From NCBI GenBank assembly GCA_945494195.1, contig CALYVJ010000088.1, positions 1 through 6,765 on the forward strand: DNA of 6,765 bases. The letters are read 5' to 3'. Origin of the DNA: an uncultured Selenomonas sp. (GTDB taxonomy: Bacteria; Bacillota; Negativicutes; Selenomonadales; Selenomonadaceae). Every line of letters starts with the position of its first letter. The first letter of the stretch is position 1. Shown piece by piece: positions 1 through 6,381 of this stretch. A model generated the notes under the pieces. The model saw only the letters and a list, made by a program, of their open reading frames with translations, was not told the DNA's origin and searched no databases. The position numbers and the translations under genes were made by a program.

Positions 1-348
1 TCTGGCCTGTTTCGGGATAACGGCAATCTGCTCCTTATCCCTCGGCCCCTGAAGCAAGGACTTTATCGCCTCGGTGTATTTATCCGAACCATCGGCTTTG
101 ATGGTTCGTTTCACCGCAATGAGTTTCATACCCTGCTTGTCCGGATAATAGACTTTGATGTTCATTTTTTTTGCGGCTTTTTCCGTTCCCGAAGAAGTTG
201 CCGCACTGCCGGCAGAAGCACCGCTATTTCCGCTGATTGCGGCCGACGAACCGCCAGGTGTGCCTTTCTCATTATTCGGGTCACAACCTGCCGTCACCAA
301 AAGTGCCATCGCCAGAACAGCCAGCAGGATAACTCTCAATCGTTTCAT
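1..348 (-). CDS. GerM-like (GerMN domain) lipoprotein, N-terminal part, cut by left edge
   Basis: The first 116 residues of an exported lipoprotein are visible, and the frame runs open off the window. Residues 1-21 form a signal peptide (MKRLR, then a hydrophobic stretch) ending in TAGC, which predicts lipid attachment at Cys22. Thr at -3 is a weak but allowed lipobox residue. Residues 23-60 are a Gly/Ser/Ala-rich linker. From about residue 62 (MNIKVYYPD) the protein resembles the start of a GerMN domain, including the typical stretch around residues 92-103 (TEAIKSLLQGPR). GerM is a sporulation and germination protein in Bacillus, but GerMN lipoproteins also occur in non-sporulating bacteria, where their role is unclear. 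The start is supported by TGAGGTG at 354-360, five bases upstream. It follows the amidase gene by 26 bases and is probably co-transcribed. Linkage of amidase and GerMN genes fits a role near peptidoglycan. The domain call is moderately sure because the C-terminal part is missing. Confidence 0.75.
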   Translation of the reverse strand, partial: MKRLRVILLAVLAMALLVTAGCDPNNEKGTPGGSSAAISGNSGASAGSAATSSGTEKAAKKMNIKVYYPDKQGMKLIAVKRTIKADGSDKYTEAIKSLLQGPRDKEQIAVIPKQAR

Positions 349-374
349 TTTATCACCTCATACTCCATTATCTT

Positions 375-1430
375 TTAGTTAAAGAACCGTGCAATTGCCC
401 GTGCCACTGCACCAGCAATTTTTTGCTGATAACTGTCTGTATTGAGCAAGCGCTCTTCCCGATAATTCGATATAAAACCGAGCTCTATAAGCGATGCCGG
501 CACATTCGTGTGCTTCAGCACGTAAAAATTTGCTGTCTTGACACCGCGGTTCAAAAGACCGCCCGCTTTCTCCAGCTCTTCATTCAAAAGCGTTGCCAGC
601 CGTTTGCCACGGGACGAAGAAGCATAATAATACGTTTCCATTCCCTTAGCATCCGGACTCGAAAACGAATTGCAATGGATTGACACAAAAAGCTCCGATG
701 ACGGGGCAAAATTGCTCACATTGCAACGGGCCTGCAATTCTTGGCTAGCCGTATCATTAGGCCCGTAAACATCCACATCGCGGGTGCGTGTCATGACCAC
801 CCGTGCGCCCGAATTCTTGAGAATCGACTCAACCTTCTTAGTTACAGCCAAGGTTACATCTTTTTCCATAACGCCCGTCGGTCCGACAGCGCCACTGTCC
901 GTACCACCATGACCGGCATCCAGGACTATCGTGCGGCCAGCTATCCCAGTCACCTTGCCGCCGGTTGTTCCATTATCCAACACGTCAATGACGAGACGGT
1001 ATGGCTTTTTCGCCTTGCGGTCGCGTTCCTGGGTATAGATCCGGTAGTTGTCCGCTACTGCCAAATTCGTGAAATCAATCCGGATCTGTGTATGATTGCG
1101 CTGCAGCTCAGCAATGCGAACCTTTGAGACCAACTTGCTCTTGAGCATAATCGTCTTGCGAAGGTCTCCAGGCTTCGTATTCTGCAAGTCGATGATAAGC
1201 TGTTTCTCCGCATAAGGTTTTACGCTGGTCTCGTACTCCAACTTATCATTATCCATACCAATTTCGATACGCAGTGCATCCCGTCCATCTACTTTGACAT
1301 TCGACGCCTGAAAATAATTGAGCTCATGGTTCCGTACATGCCGGGCTGCTTCTGAACATCCTGGTAACAGCACCATAGCCGCCAGGATGAGTGCTCCCGC
1401 CAATCTTGCCCAGCGGAATAGCATCTTCAT
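375..1430 (-). CDS. N-acetylmuramoyl-L-alanine amidase with AMIN domain (Amidase_3 family), exported
   Basis: A zinc-dependent cell-wall hydrolase that cuts the bond between N-acetylmuramic acid and L-alanine of the peptide stem. From the start at 1430 it has 351 residues. Residues 1-25 are an export signal. An AMIN-type beta domain (about 38-150) follows and probably targets the enzyme to the wall or septum. The Amidase_3 catalytic domain fills 167-351. Expected zinc ligands are His174 (LDAGHGG), Glu189 (MEKDVTL) and His252 (VSIHCNS), with catalytic Glu316 (SLIELGFISN), so the site looks intact. The frame stays open to an ATG at 1448, but a perfect AGGAGG (1440-1445) lies inside that extension, nine bases before the ATG at 1430, so I prefer 1430. 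The signal ends LLPGC, with Pro at -2, which is poor for lipoprotein signal peptidase. Ordinary cleavage near SEA-A is an alternative. It sits between the DUF3006 gene and the GerM-like gene. The precise family member (AmiC, CwlD or LytC type) is not decided. Confidence 0.93.
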   Translation of the reverse strand: MKMLFRWARLAGALILAAMVLLPGCSEAARHVRNHELNYFQASNVKVDGRDALRIEIGMDNDKLEYETSVKPYAEKQLIIDLQNTKPGDLRKTIMLKSKLVSKVRIAELQRNHTQIRIDFTNLAVADNYRIYTQERDRKAKKPYRLVIDVLDNGTTGGKVTGIAGRTIVLDAGHGGTDSGAVGPTGVMEKDVTLAVTKKVESILKNSGARVVMTRTRDVDVYGPNDTASQELQARCNVSNFAPSSELFVSIHCNSFSSPDAKGMETYYYASSSRGKRLATLLNEELEKAGGLLNRGVKTANFYVLKHTNVPASLIELGFISNYREERLLNTDSYQQKIAGAVARAIARFFN

Positions 1431-1439
1431 GAAATCGTT

Positions 1440-1445
1440 CCTCCT
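1440..1445 (-). promoter_or_regulatory. Shine-Dalgarno AGGAGG that fixes the amidase start at 1430
   Basis: A perfect AGGAGG lies nine bases before the ATG at 1428-1430. It falls inside the longer frame that begins at 1448. The 1448 ATG has only GGAAA directly against it, so initiation at 1430 is much better supported. Confidence 0.8.
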
Positions 1446-1453
1446 CATTTTCC

Positions 1454-1654
1454 TTACTCTTTCAATAAATCCAAGGCTTCCTGTTCTGCCTGCTCGGTTG
1501 CCTCTTTATCATAGGAAATATCCAACTTCAGATAATCCCCTTCTCCTACCTCATCCGGCAAGAAACAAACGGGAAAATTGACTTTTTTCATTTCGTCTCC
1601 CAGCAGGAGGACAGCTAAATCCCCCTCGAGACGGTCAATGTATGCAGAAATCAT
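1454..1654 (-). CDS. DUF3006 domain protein
   Basis: A 66-residue acidic protein without signal peptide or membrane segment. It matches the DUF3006 pattern: an N-terminal AYIDRLEGDLAVLLL block (residues 4-18), a central Pro-Val-x-x-Leu-Pro (28-33), then EGDYLKL (38-44) and a charged helical tail. The biochemical function of the family is unknown. These proteins are commonly encoded next to ComEC-type metallo-beta-lactamase proteins in Firmicutes, as here. Its ATG overlaps the TGA of the metallo-beta-lactamase gene (ATGA, 1651-1654), and a G-rich ribosome binding site (GGGGGGAG) lies just upstream within that gene. This suggests coupled translation in a fixed ratio. Because the upstream product is predicted to be exported while this one has no export signal, a direct complex after export is not obvious. 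It could act before secretion or on something else. Confidence 0.85.
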   Translation of the reverse strand: MISAYIDRLEGDLAVLLLGDEMKKVNFPVCFLPDEVGEGDYLKLDISYDKEATEQAEQEALDLLKE

Positions 1655-2580
1655 TGCTCTCCCCCCTGTTCTGGCGTAACCGTATAGGTCTTGCCATCCG
1701 TCGAAACGGTTATGGTTCCATTCTTGTCTGTTTCGAAAATCTTGAGATGAAGGGCCTTGTATTTCTTCATGGTCTCCTTATGGGGATGACCATAATCATT
1801 GCCCTCCCCACAGGAAATCAATGCTGTTTCCGGCTGAACAGCCCGCAGGAAGTCCTTCGAAGAAGACGTCTTGCTGCCATGGTGTCCGGCCTTTAACACC
1901 TGTGCTTTCAATTCATTGCCGAATCCGCCCACGATGGGCTCTTCTTCTTTCTTCTCCGCATCTCCCGTAAACATCATGGCAAATTCGCCAAAAACGAGCT
2001 TGCCAACCACCGATTCGTTATTCGGGTCATGCTTATACCCCTTCTGGCAGCCTTCCTGCTGATGAGATTCCGTCGGAGCATAAACATGGAAGCTTGCTCC
2101 ACCGCCAAAATCTACCACCTCGCCGGCTTTCAGTGCCTTGTGGGCAATTCCCTTAGCCTTGAGCTGCTTCATATAATTGAGGTAAATCTTCGACGTAGAC
2201 GGCATACCGTTGTCATAGACTTCTTTTACATCAAATTCTTTCAGCACAACTTCCATGCCGCCGATGTGATCCGCATGAGGATGGGTCAAAATCACTTTAT
2301 CCAGTTTCGTTACACCAGCTTTTTTTAACTCACGCCGCAGCTTATCCCGTTCATCAAGATCACTGGTATCGATGAGGACTGTCTGCTCCGGCGTCTGTAT
2401 CAGGATGGCATCCCCCTGCCCCACATTAAGCATCTTAACCACAAGATTTCCCGCAGCGGCGGTCGTTTCAGCCACTGGCTGGTTGCTGGCAGCTGAGTCA
2501 GCTGGAGCCTTCCCGCATCCCGCCAACATGGCAGTAAGGAGCAGAACAGCCCCCAATATCAGTCCTATTTTCTTTCGCAT
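1651..2580 (-). CDS. Lipoprotein with ComEC/Rec2-type metallo-beta-lactamase domain
   Basis: A 309-residue exported metallo-hydrolase. A signal peptide (MRKKIGLILG and following) ends in LAGC, predicting lipidation at Cys22. A short Ala-rich linker leads to the catalytic domain at about residue 47 (VKMLNVGQGDA). Metal-binding motifs are intact: THPHADHIGG (His100, His102, Asp104, His105), a GDAE turn with Asp207, and KAGHHGS (His233, His234), followed by SCGEGNDYGHPH (256-267). The GQGDA, GHHGS and YGHPH blocks are typical of the C-terminal domain of the DNA-uptake protein ComEC. This protein has no ComEC membrane channel, so it is a stand-alone relative and not a competence pore. ComEC-type domains have been linked to nuclease activity, so an extracytoplasmic nuclease or phosphodiesterase is possible, but the substrate is unknown. 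The frame extends to a GTG at 2589. I chose the ATG at 2580 because TGAGGTG lies six bases before it. It is followed by the overlapping DUF3006 gene. Confidence 0.9.
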   Translation of the reverse strand: MRKKIGLILGAVLLLTAMLAGCGKAPADSAASNQPVAETTAAAGNLVVKMLNVGQGDAILIQTPEQTVLIDTSDLDERDKLRRELKKAGVTKLDKVILTHPHADHIGGMEVVLKEFDVKEVYDNGMPSTSKIYLNYMKQLKAKGIAHKALKAGEVVDFGGGASFHVYAPTESHQQEGCQKGYKHDPNNESVVGKLVFGEFAMMFTGDAEKKEEEPIVGGFGNELKAQVLKAGHHGSKTSSSKDFLRAVQPETALISCGEGNDYGHPHKETMKKYKALHLKIFETDKNGTITVSTDGKTYTVTPEQGGEQ

Positions 2581-2586
2581 GAAAAA

Positions 2587-2593
2587 CACCTCA
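2587..2593 (-). promoter_or_regulatory. Shine-Dalgarno TGAGGTG overlapping the HAD stop codon; fixes the 2580 start
   Basis: TGAGGTG lies six bases before the ATG at 2578-2580. Its first three bases are the stop codon of the upstream HAD gene (2591-2593), and its GTG is the alternative start codon of the longer frame. A GTG start at 2589 would leave no room for its own ribosome binding site, so 2580 is favoured. The overlap suggests that ribosomes ending the HAD gene can reinitiate here. Confidence 0.75.
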
Positions 2594-3400
2594 TATTGTC
2601 TTTAGGATGTAGCGGTATATCCCGTCCGCTACCCCATCTTCATCAACGCTCGGCAGCACATGATCGGCCTTCGCCTTGAGTTCATTGCCGGCATTCCCCA
2701 TGACAAGGCTCGTACCGACTGTATCCATCATTTCCAGGTCATTCCAACCATCACCAAACGCATAGCTCTCTTCGACCGGAATCCCCATGTATTTAAGTGC
2801 CTCAAGAATCCCAGTTCCCTTGGAAATATCCGCTGAGTAAAGCTCCATGTATTTCAACAGCGTCGGATCGATCAGGCCGGTAAGCCCCGGCCAGGCCAAC
2901 AGCTCATGGAAAAGACCGCCGGCATTGGGCGTATCGGACAGGAATTCCATCTTGCCAATCTGCAATCCCTCCAGGCTCTCATCGTAATCACGCACAAAAT
3001 CATCCAAGGAGATATCAATGGACGTATACACCTCTTCGAGAGCCTTGTATTCCTGCTTCAAATAAACCGACGGCGTGCTTTCAAGGATATACTCAACACC
3101 GCATTCCTCTGCTCTCTTAACAATAGCGCGAACCACCTCCAAAGGTAAGTTCTTGCAGAATATTACCTGGCCATCCAGTATAACCACCGCACCATTGAGC
3201 AGCACAAAACCATCAAACAGGCCTGACTCCGTGAGTTCCCTCCCAAGATATGCCCACGGCCGCCCCGATGCAATGAACGTACGATGGCCCGCCCGCCGCA
3301 AAGCACGGATAGCCTTTTTCACCGGTTCCGTCAAACGGGTACGCCCACGATGAATATTGATAAGCGTCCCATCGATATCAAAGAATACAGCTTTTGTCAT
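2591..3400 (-). CDS. Cof-type HAD superfamily phosphatase (HAD-IIB)
   Basis: A 269-residue cytoplasmic phosphatase that hydrolyses small phosphorylated metabolites through an aspartyl-phosphate intermediate. All four HAD motifs are present: FFDIDGTL with nucleophile Asp8 and acid/base Asp10, IASGRP with Ser45, DISKGTG with Lys194, and GDGWND at 216-221 with the magnesium-binding Asp. The cap domain lies between motifs II and III (about 85-185), as in subtype IIB. The length is normal for the Cof family. Typical substrates include sugar phosphates, flavin or pyridoxal phosphates, and none can be chosen from sequence alone. The frame continues to 3451, but GGAAAGG at 3407-3413 lies six bases before the ATG at 3400, which puts the nucleophile at the usual position near residue 8. 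The ATG overlaps the stop of the small membrane protein gene (ATGA, 3397-3400). The stop at 2591 overlaps the next ribosome binding site. Confidence 0.92.
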   Translation of the reverse strand: MTKAVFFDIDGTLINIHRGRTRLTEPVKKAIRALRRAGHRTFIASGRPWAYLGRELTESGLFDGFVLLNGAVVILDGQVIFCKNLPLEVVRAIVKRAEECGVEYILESTPSVYLKQEYKALEEVYTSIDISLDDFVRDYDESLEGLQIGKMEFLSDTPNAGGLFHELLAWPGLTGLIDPTLLKYMELYSADISKGTGILEALKYMGIPVEESYAFGDGWNDLEMMDTVGTSLVMGNAGNELKAKADHVLPSVDEDGVADGIYRYILKTI

Positions 3401-3585
3401 TTCGAACCTTTCCAACAGATATAGCAACGAACTACGAACAGTACTCCCCAAATTCCAAAAGAAACAGCATAAGCTGTATCAATGATTGACATATCGCTGT
3501 AATTTATTCCAAACAGAAACACATACAAACCAACTGCCGCAATGAGAACATCCATGGGTTTTATCGCTTTATGCAACCAATCCAT
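3397..3585 (-). CDS. Small two-helix membrane protein of unknown function
   Basis: A 62-residue hydrophobic protein that I do not recognise. It has a short amphipathic start (MDWLHKAIKP), a first likely membrane helix at about 12-28 (DVLIAAVGLYVFLFGIN), a short polar loop with Asp31 and Asp36, a second helix at about 37-55 (ending FVVRCYICW), and a basic tail (KGSK). The two Cys (54 and 57) sit at the end of helix 2. The frame extends to a TTG at 3600, but GGAG at 3595-3598 lies nine bases before the ATG at 3585, and the TTG itself is part of that ribosome binding site. The gene shares ATGA with the HAD gene, which supports it being translated. Its region is AT-rich (about 38% GC by hand count over 3421-3600) compared with neighbours near or above 50%. 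Its ribosome binding site lies inside the long hairpin described separately. Confidence 0.65.
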   Translation of the reverse strand: MDWLHKAIKPMDVLIAAVGLYVFLFGINYSDMSIIDTAYAVSFGIWGVLFVVRCYICWKGSK

Positions 3586-3660
3586 CAAAAAAGACTCCAA
3601 TCTTTAGAAATATAGAAGTACATACACTTCTATACTACTAAAAATCAGAGTCTCCTTCAA
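3585..3660 (-). terminator. Very long hairpin ending in a U-run: probable terminator/attenuator after argH
   Basis: Reading the minus strand, 3660-3626 folds back on 3619-3585 around a six-base loop (3620-3625). Of 35 opposed positions I count 26 Watson-Crick pairs, eight G-U pairs and one U-U mismatch (3637/3608). The innermost nine pairs are perfect (TATAGAAGT against ACTTCTATA). The 3' arm ends GAGTC followed by six T (3587-3592), the layout of an intrinsic terminator, placed where the argFGH unit should end. It also runs into the start of the next gene: the GGAG ribosome binding site (3595-3598) is paired in the stem, and the ATG at 3585 sits at its foot. It may therefore stop arginine-operon transcripts and also block translation on read-through RNA. 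The structure was assigned by eye, without energy calculation. Confidence 0.6.
3632..3660 (-). promoter_or_regulatory. Possible sigma-A type promoter inside the 5' arm of the hairpin
   Basis: On the minus strand TTGAAG (3655-3660, four of six matches to TTGACA) is separated by exactly 17 bases from TAGTAT (3632-3637, four of six matches to TATAAT). Transcription would begin near 3625, in the hairpin loop. It could drive the small membrane protein, HAD, metallo-beta-lactamase, DUF3006, amidase and GerM-like genes. The matches are moderate and the region is AT-rich, so chance is possible. Confidence 0.35.
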
Positions 3661-3669
3661 GGTTTATTT

Positions 3670-3684
3670 ATGCCTTTCAGGCAT
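3670..3684 (-). repeat. Short perfect inverted repeat just after argH
   Basis: Two bases past the argH stop, ATGCCT and AGGCAT form a perfect six-base stem with a three-base loop. The minus-strand sequence that follows is AAATAAACC, with no U-run, so it is a weak terminator on its own. It may protect the 3' end of argH mRNA or assist the larger hairpin downstream. Confidence 0.4.
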
Positions 3685-3686
3685 GG

Positions 3687-5114
3687 TCACTCCACGTTGA
3701 CCTGCACCTTCTGGGCAACATCACAGATTTTCTTTTCTGCCGCAAGCAGCTCCTTGGCCGCCTTGAACTGAAGTTCAACCTGCTTATATGAAGTCCCGCC
3801 AAACGAATTGCGGTTCTTCACACAAGTCTCAGGGCTGATTGCCTCTTGGATATCTTCGCCAAAGAGCGGCGAAAGGGTCTGGAACTCCTCCAGCGTCATA
3901 TCCTTCAGGTATTTGCCCTCGGCAATACAATTATGCACAGCCGTACCGGATACTGCATGAGCCTGACGGAAAGGCATCCCCTTCTTGACCAGATAATCTG
4001 CCAAGTCCGTAGCATTGGAAAAATCCTCTGCCACCGCCGTCATCATGACCTCTTTACGGACCTTCATGCCACGAATCAGCTGTGCATAGACAGCCAGGCT
4101 GAATTTGACCGTATCAATGGCATCAAAGATCCCCTCTTTATCTTCCTGAAGGTCTTTGTTATAAGCCAGTGGCAACCCTTTTACCGTCGTCAGCATAGCC
4201 ATCAGATGACCGATAACACGTCCGGTCTTGCCGCGCACCAATTCCGATACATCGGGATTCTTCTTCTGCGGCATCATAGAGGAACCCGTACAATGTGCAT
4301 CGTCAAGTTCCACAAACGAGAACTCGCGGCTGCACCAGAGAATTGTCTCCTCCGACAAGCGCGACAGATGAACCATCAGGATGGAAGCTGCACTCAAAAA
4401 TTCCATGATGTAATCCCGGTCGCTAACCGCATCAAGGCTATTGTTATAAATCGTCTCAAATTTGAGCTGTTTTGCCACAAACTCACGATCGATGGGGAAC
4501 GTAGTCCCCGCCAAGGCACCAGCCCCCAGCGGCATGATATCCGCCCGCTTATAAACGCCTTCAAATCTGGCAAAATCACGGGAAAGCATCCCAAAATAAG
4601 CCATCAGATGATGGGCAAACAAGATTGGCTGTGCCCGCTGCAGATGCGTATACCCCGGCATGATGACATCATCATACTTCTCGGCAGTCTCGACTAGTGC
4701 CTGCTGCAGATTTTGAATCTCCTTCTGGACCTCCACTACCTGACGGCGCACATACATATGCGTATCCAGAGCCACCTGGTCATTGCGGCTGCGGGCCGTA
4801 TGAAGACGGCCGCCAGCTTCACCAATTGCATCGGTCAGGCGCTTTTCGATATTCATATGGATATCTTCAAGATCAACGGAAAAATCAAATTCCCCTTTTT
4901 CAATCTGCGTTAGGATATCCTTAAGCCCGGCGATAATCTTATCTTTATCCTCTGCCGAGATGATACCAGCCTTGGCCAGCATCGTTGCATGGGCGATGCT
5001 GCCCGCGATATCCTCGTGATACATTCTCTTGTCGAAGCCTATGGACGCCTGGAACTCGTTGATCATCTCATCGGTGGTCTTCGTGAACCGGCCTCCCCAC
5101 ATTGCCTCACTCAT
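3687..5114 (-). CDS. argH: Argininosuccinate lyase
   Basis: Catalyses the last step of arginine synthesis: argininosuccinate to arginine plus fumarate. It is a cytoplasmic homotetramer of the aspartase/fumarase superfamily. The 475-residue length is within the family range. Conserved blocks appear in order: MWGGRF (5-10), [10 protein letters not shown] (104-113), [10 protein letters not shown] (154-163) containing the expected catalytic His157, LGAGALAGT (196-204), and the superfamily signature [11 protein letters not shown] (277-287), whose loop carries the catalytic serine. These are followed by [15 protein letters not shown] (313-327). No key residue is missing. The ATG overlaps the argG stop (ATGA, 5111-5114), and the ribosome binding site lies in the last codons of argG (CAGGAGAAAGCAGGAAA), so translation is probably coupled. 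It is the last arginine gene of the unit and is followed by two hairpins and an unrelated gene series. Confidence 0.98.
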   Translation of the reverse strand: MSEAMWGGRFTKTTDEMINEFQASIGFDKRMYHEDIAGSIAHATMLAKAGIISAEDKDKIIAGLKDILTQIEKGEFDFSVDLEDIHMNIEKRLTDAIGEAGGRLHTARSRNDQVALDTHMYVRRQVVEVQKEIQNLQQALVETAEKYDDVIMPGYTHLQRAQPILFAHHLMAYFGMLSRDFARFEGVYKRADIMPLGAGALAGTTFPIDREFVAKQLKFETIYNNSLDAVSDRDYIMEFLSAASILMVHLSRLSEETILWCSREFSFVELDDAHCTGSSMMPQKKNPDVSELVRGKTGRVIGHLMAMLTTVKGLPLAYNKDLQEDKEGIFDAIDTVKFSLAVYAQLIRGMKVRKEVMMTAVAEDFSNATDLADYLVKKGMPFRQAHAVSGTAVHNCIAEGKYLKDMTLEEFQTLSPLFGEDIQEAISPETCVKNRNSFGGTSYKQVELQFKAAKELLAAEKKICDVAQKVQVNVE

Positions 5115-6328
5115 TTTCCTGCTTTCTCCTGCATGAGTGCACGAACCTTGAGCGGCAGACCAAACAGATTGATGAAGCCCGTAGCATCTGCCTGATCGTA
5201 AACATCGTCATGCTCGAAGGTTACAAACTCTTGGCTGTACAGGGAATACGGGCTCTTGCTGCCGGCAGACATGATATTGCCCTTATAAAGTTTCAGTTTG
5301 ACAGATCCCGTTACCGTCTGCTGCGTGCTGTTGACAAAGGCATCGAGAGCCTCGCGCAGCTGGCAGAACCACATGCCGTCATAGACGAGTTCCGCATAAC
5401 GGATGCCAATCTGCTGTTTGTAATGATAGGTCTGGCGATCCAGGCAGAGATACTCAAGCTCACGATGTGCATAGTAAAGAAGTGCTCCGCCCGGATTCTC
5501 ATAAACACCACGGGACTTCATGCCAACGAGACGGTTCTCGCAGATATCTACCACACCGACGCCGTTGCGGGCACCAATCTCGTTGAGCTTGGTCAACAAT
5601 TCAACCGCACCGAGCTTCTCGCCGTTGACAGCCACCGGCTCACCCTTTTCGAAATCGATGGTAACGTACTCGGCCTTATCCGGTGCTTCCTCAACCGGTT
5701 TGGAAATCAGCAACATGCTGCTGTCCGGCTCATTTGCCGGGTCCTCAAGATCAGAACCTTCATGGGACAGATGCCAGATATTGCGGTCCATGGAATATTT
5801 CTTGTTATCCGTTGCGATAGGAATCCCGTGTTTCTTGGCATATTCGATCTCAGCACTGCGGGAATCGAGATCCCATTCACGCCAGGGCGCAATCAAGGTA
5901 ATATTCGGAGCCAAAGCTTTGACCGTCAGCTCAAAACGAACCTGGTCATTGCCCTTGCCTGTAGCACCATGTGCAATGGCATCTGCGCCCTCTTTCTTCG
6001 CGATTTCTACCAACTTTTTCGCGATAATCGGACGAGCGAACGACGTGCCGAGCAGATATTTATCCTCATATACTGCACCAGCCTTAAGCGTCGGCCACAC
6101 ATATTCCGTCAGGAACTCTTCCGTCAGGTCGCAAATATAAACTTTCGATGCGCCCGATGCCAATGCTTTATCATGTACCGCATCGAGTTCATCGCCCTGA
6201 CCGATGTCAGCACAAGCAGCGATAACTTCGCAGCCATCATAGTTTTCTTTCAACCAGGGAATGATAACGGAGGTGTCAAGACCACCGGAATAAGCAAGTA
6301 CGACTTTCTTGATCTGTTTCTTAGCCAT
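5111..6328 (-). CDS. argG: Argininosuccinate synthase
   Basis: Condenses citrulline and aspartate with ATP, giving argininosuccinate, AMP and pyrophosphate in the penultimate step of arginine synthesis. The 405 residues match the usual bacterial length. The N-terminal PP-loop ATP pyrophosphatase motif AYSGGLDTS is at 12-20. [14 protein letters not shown] (120-133) is the conserved segment that contacts ATP, citrulline and aspartate. [19 protein letters not shown] (153-171) and [14 protein letters not shown] (178-191) are further family blocks. The C-terminal part supplies the tetramerisation helix region. The start is clear: AGAGGT lies about eight bases upstream of the ATG and there is no competing upstream ATG. 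A 53-base gap separates it from argF, with no terminator seen. It overlaps argH by four bases at its end. Its product feeds directly to argininosuccinate lyase. Confidence 0.98.
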   Translation of the reverse strand: MAKKQIKKVVLAYSGGLDTSVIIPWLKENYDGCEVIAACADIGQGDELDAVHDKALASGASKVYICDLTEEFLTEYVWPTLKAGAVYEDKYLLGTSFARPIIAKKLVEIAKKEGADAIAHGATGKGNDQVRFELTVKALAPNITLIAPWREWDLDSRSAEIEYAKKHGIPIATDNKKYSMDRNIWHLSHEGSDLEDPANEPDSSMLLISKPVEEAPDKAEYVTIDFEKGEPVAVNGEKLGAVELLTKLNEIGARNGVGVVDICENRLVGMKSRGVYENPGGALLYYAHRELEYLCLDRQTYHYKQQIGIRYAELVYDGMWFCQLREALDAFVNSTQQTVTGSVKLKLYKGNIMSAGSKSPYSLYSQEFVTFEHDDVYDQADATGFINLFGLPLKVRALMQEKAGK

Positions 6329-6381
6329 AGAAATTTACCTCTTTTCCTTTACATTCAATACATGAAGCTTTTATAAGAGTA
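6329..6381 (-). other. argF-argG spacer
   Basis: A 53-base AT-rich gap. It holds the argG ribosome binding site (AGAGGTAAA) and a small TTCA-N5-TGAA symmetry at 6354-6366. No U-run terminator or convincing promoter is seen, so argF and argG are probably on one transcript. Confidence 0.5.

Noticed and set aside
155..382. Plus-strand open frame of 75 codons near the left edge
   Set aside because: It is antisense to the GerM-like gene, which has a signal peptide, lipobox and ribosome binding site, while this frame has no recognisable features.
3401..3451. N-terminal extension of the HAD protein (MGSTVRSS and following)
   Set aside because: It overlaps the small membrane protein gene, moves the catalytic Asp far from the usual position, and lacks the clear GGAAAGG site that precedes the ATG at 3400.
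3585..3660. The long inverted repeat as a MITE or insertion-sequence remnant
   Set aside because: I see no flanking target duplication, and the wobbles are all of the type that pairs only in minus-strand RNA, which fits an RNA structure better. A repeat search of the whole genome could reopen this.
6354..6366. TTCA-N5-TGAA symmetry between argF and argG as an arginine repressor (ARG) box
   Set aside because: ARG boxes have the opposite order, TGAAT then ATTCA, so the half-sites are inverted relative to the known operator. The site is also inside the operon.
5102..6376. A 424-codon open frame on the plus strand opposite argG
   Set aside because: It is antisense to a clearly conserved argG along its whole length. 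Its translation shows no recognisable domain, and the frame is open because of argG codon bias. The same holds for the plus-strand frames at 3846-4697 and 5520-6140.
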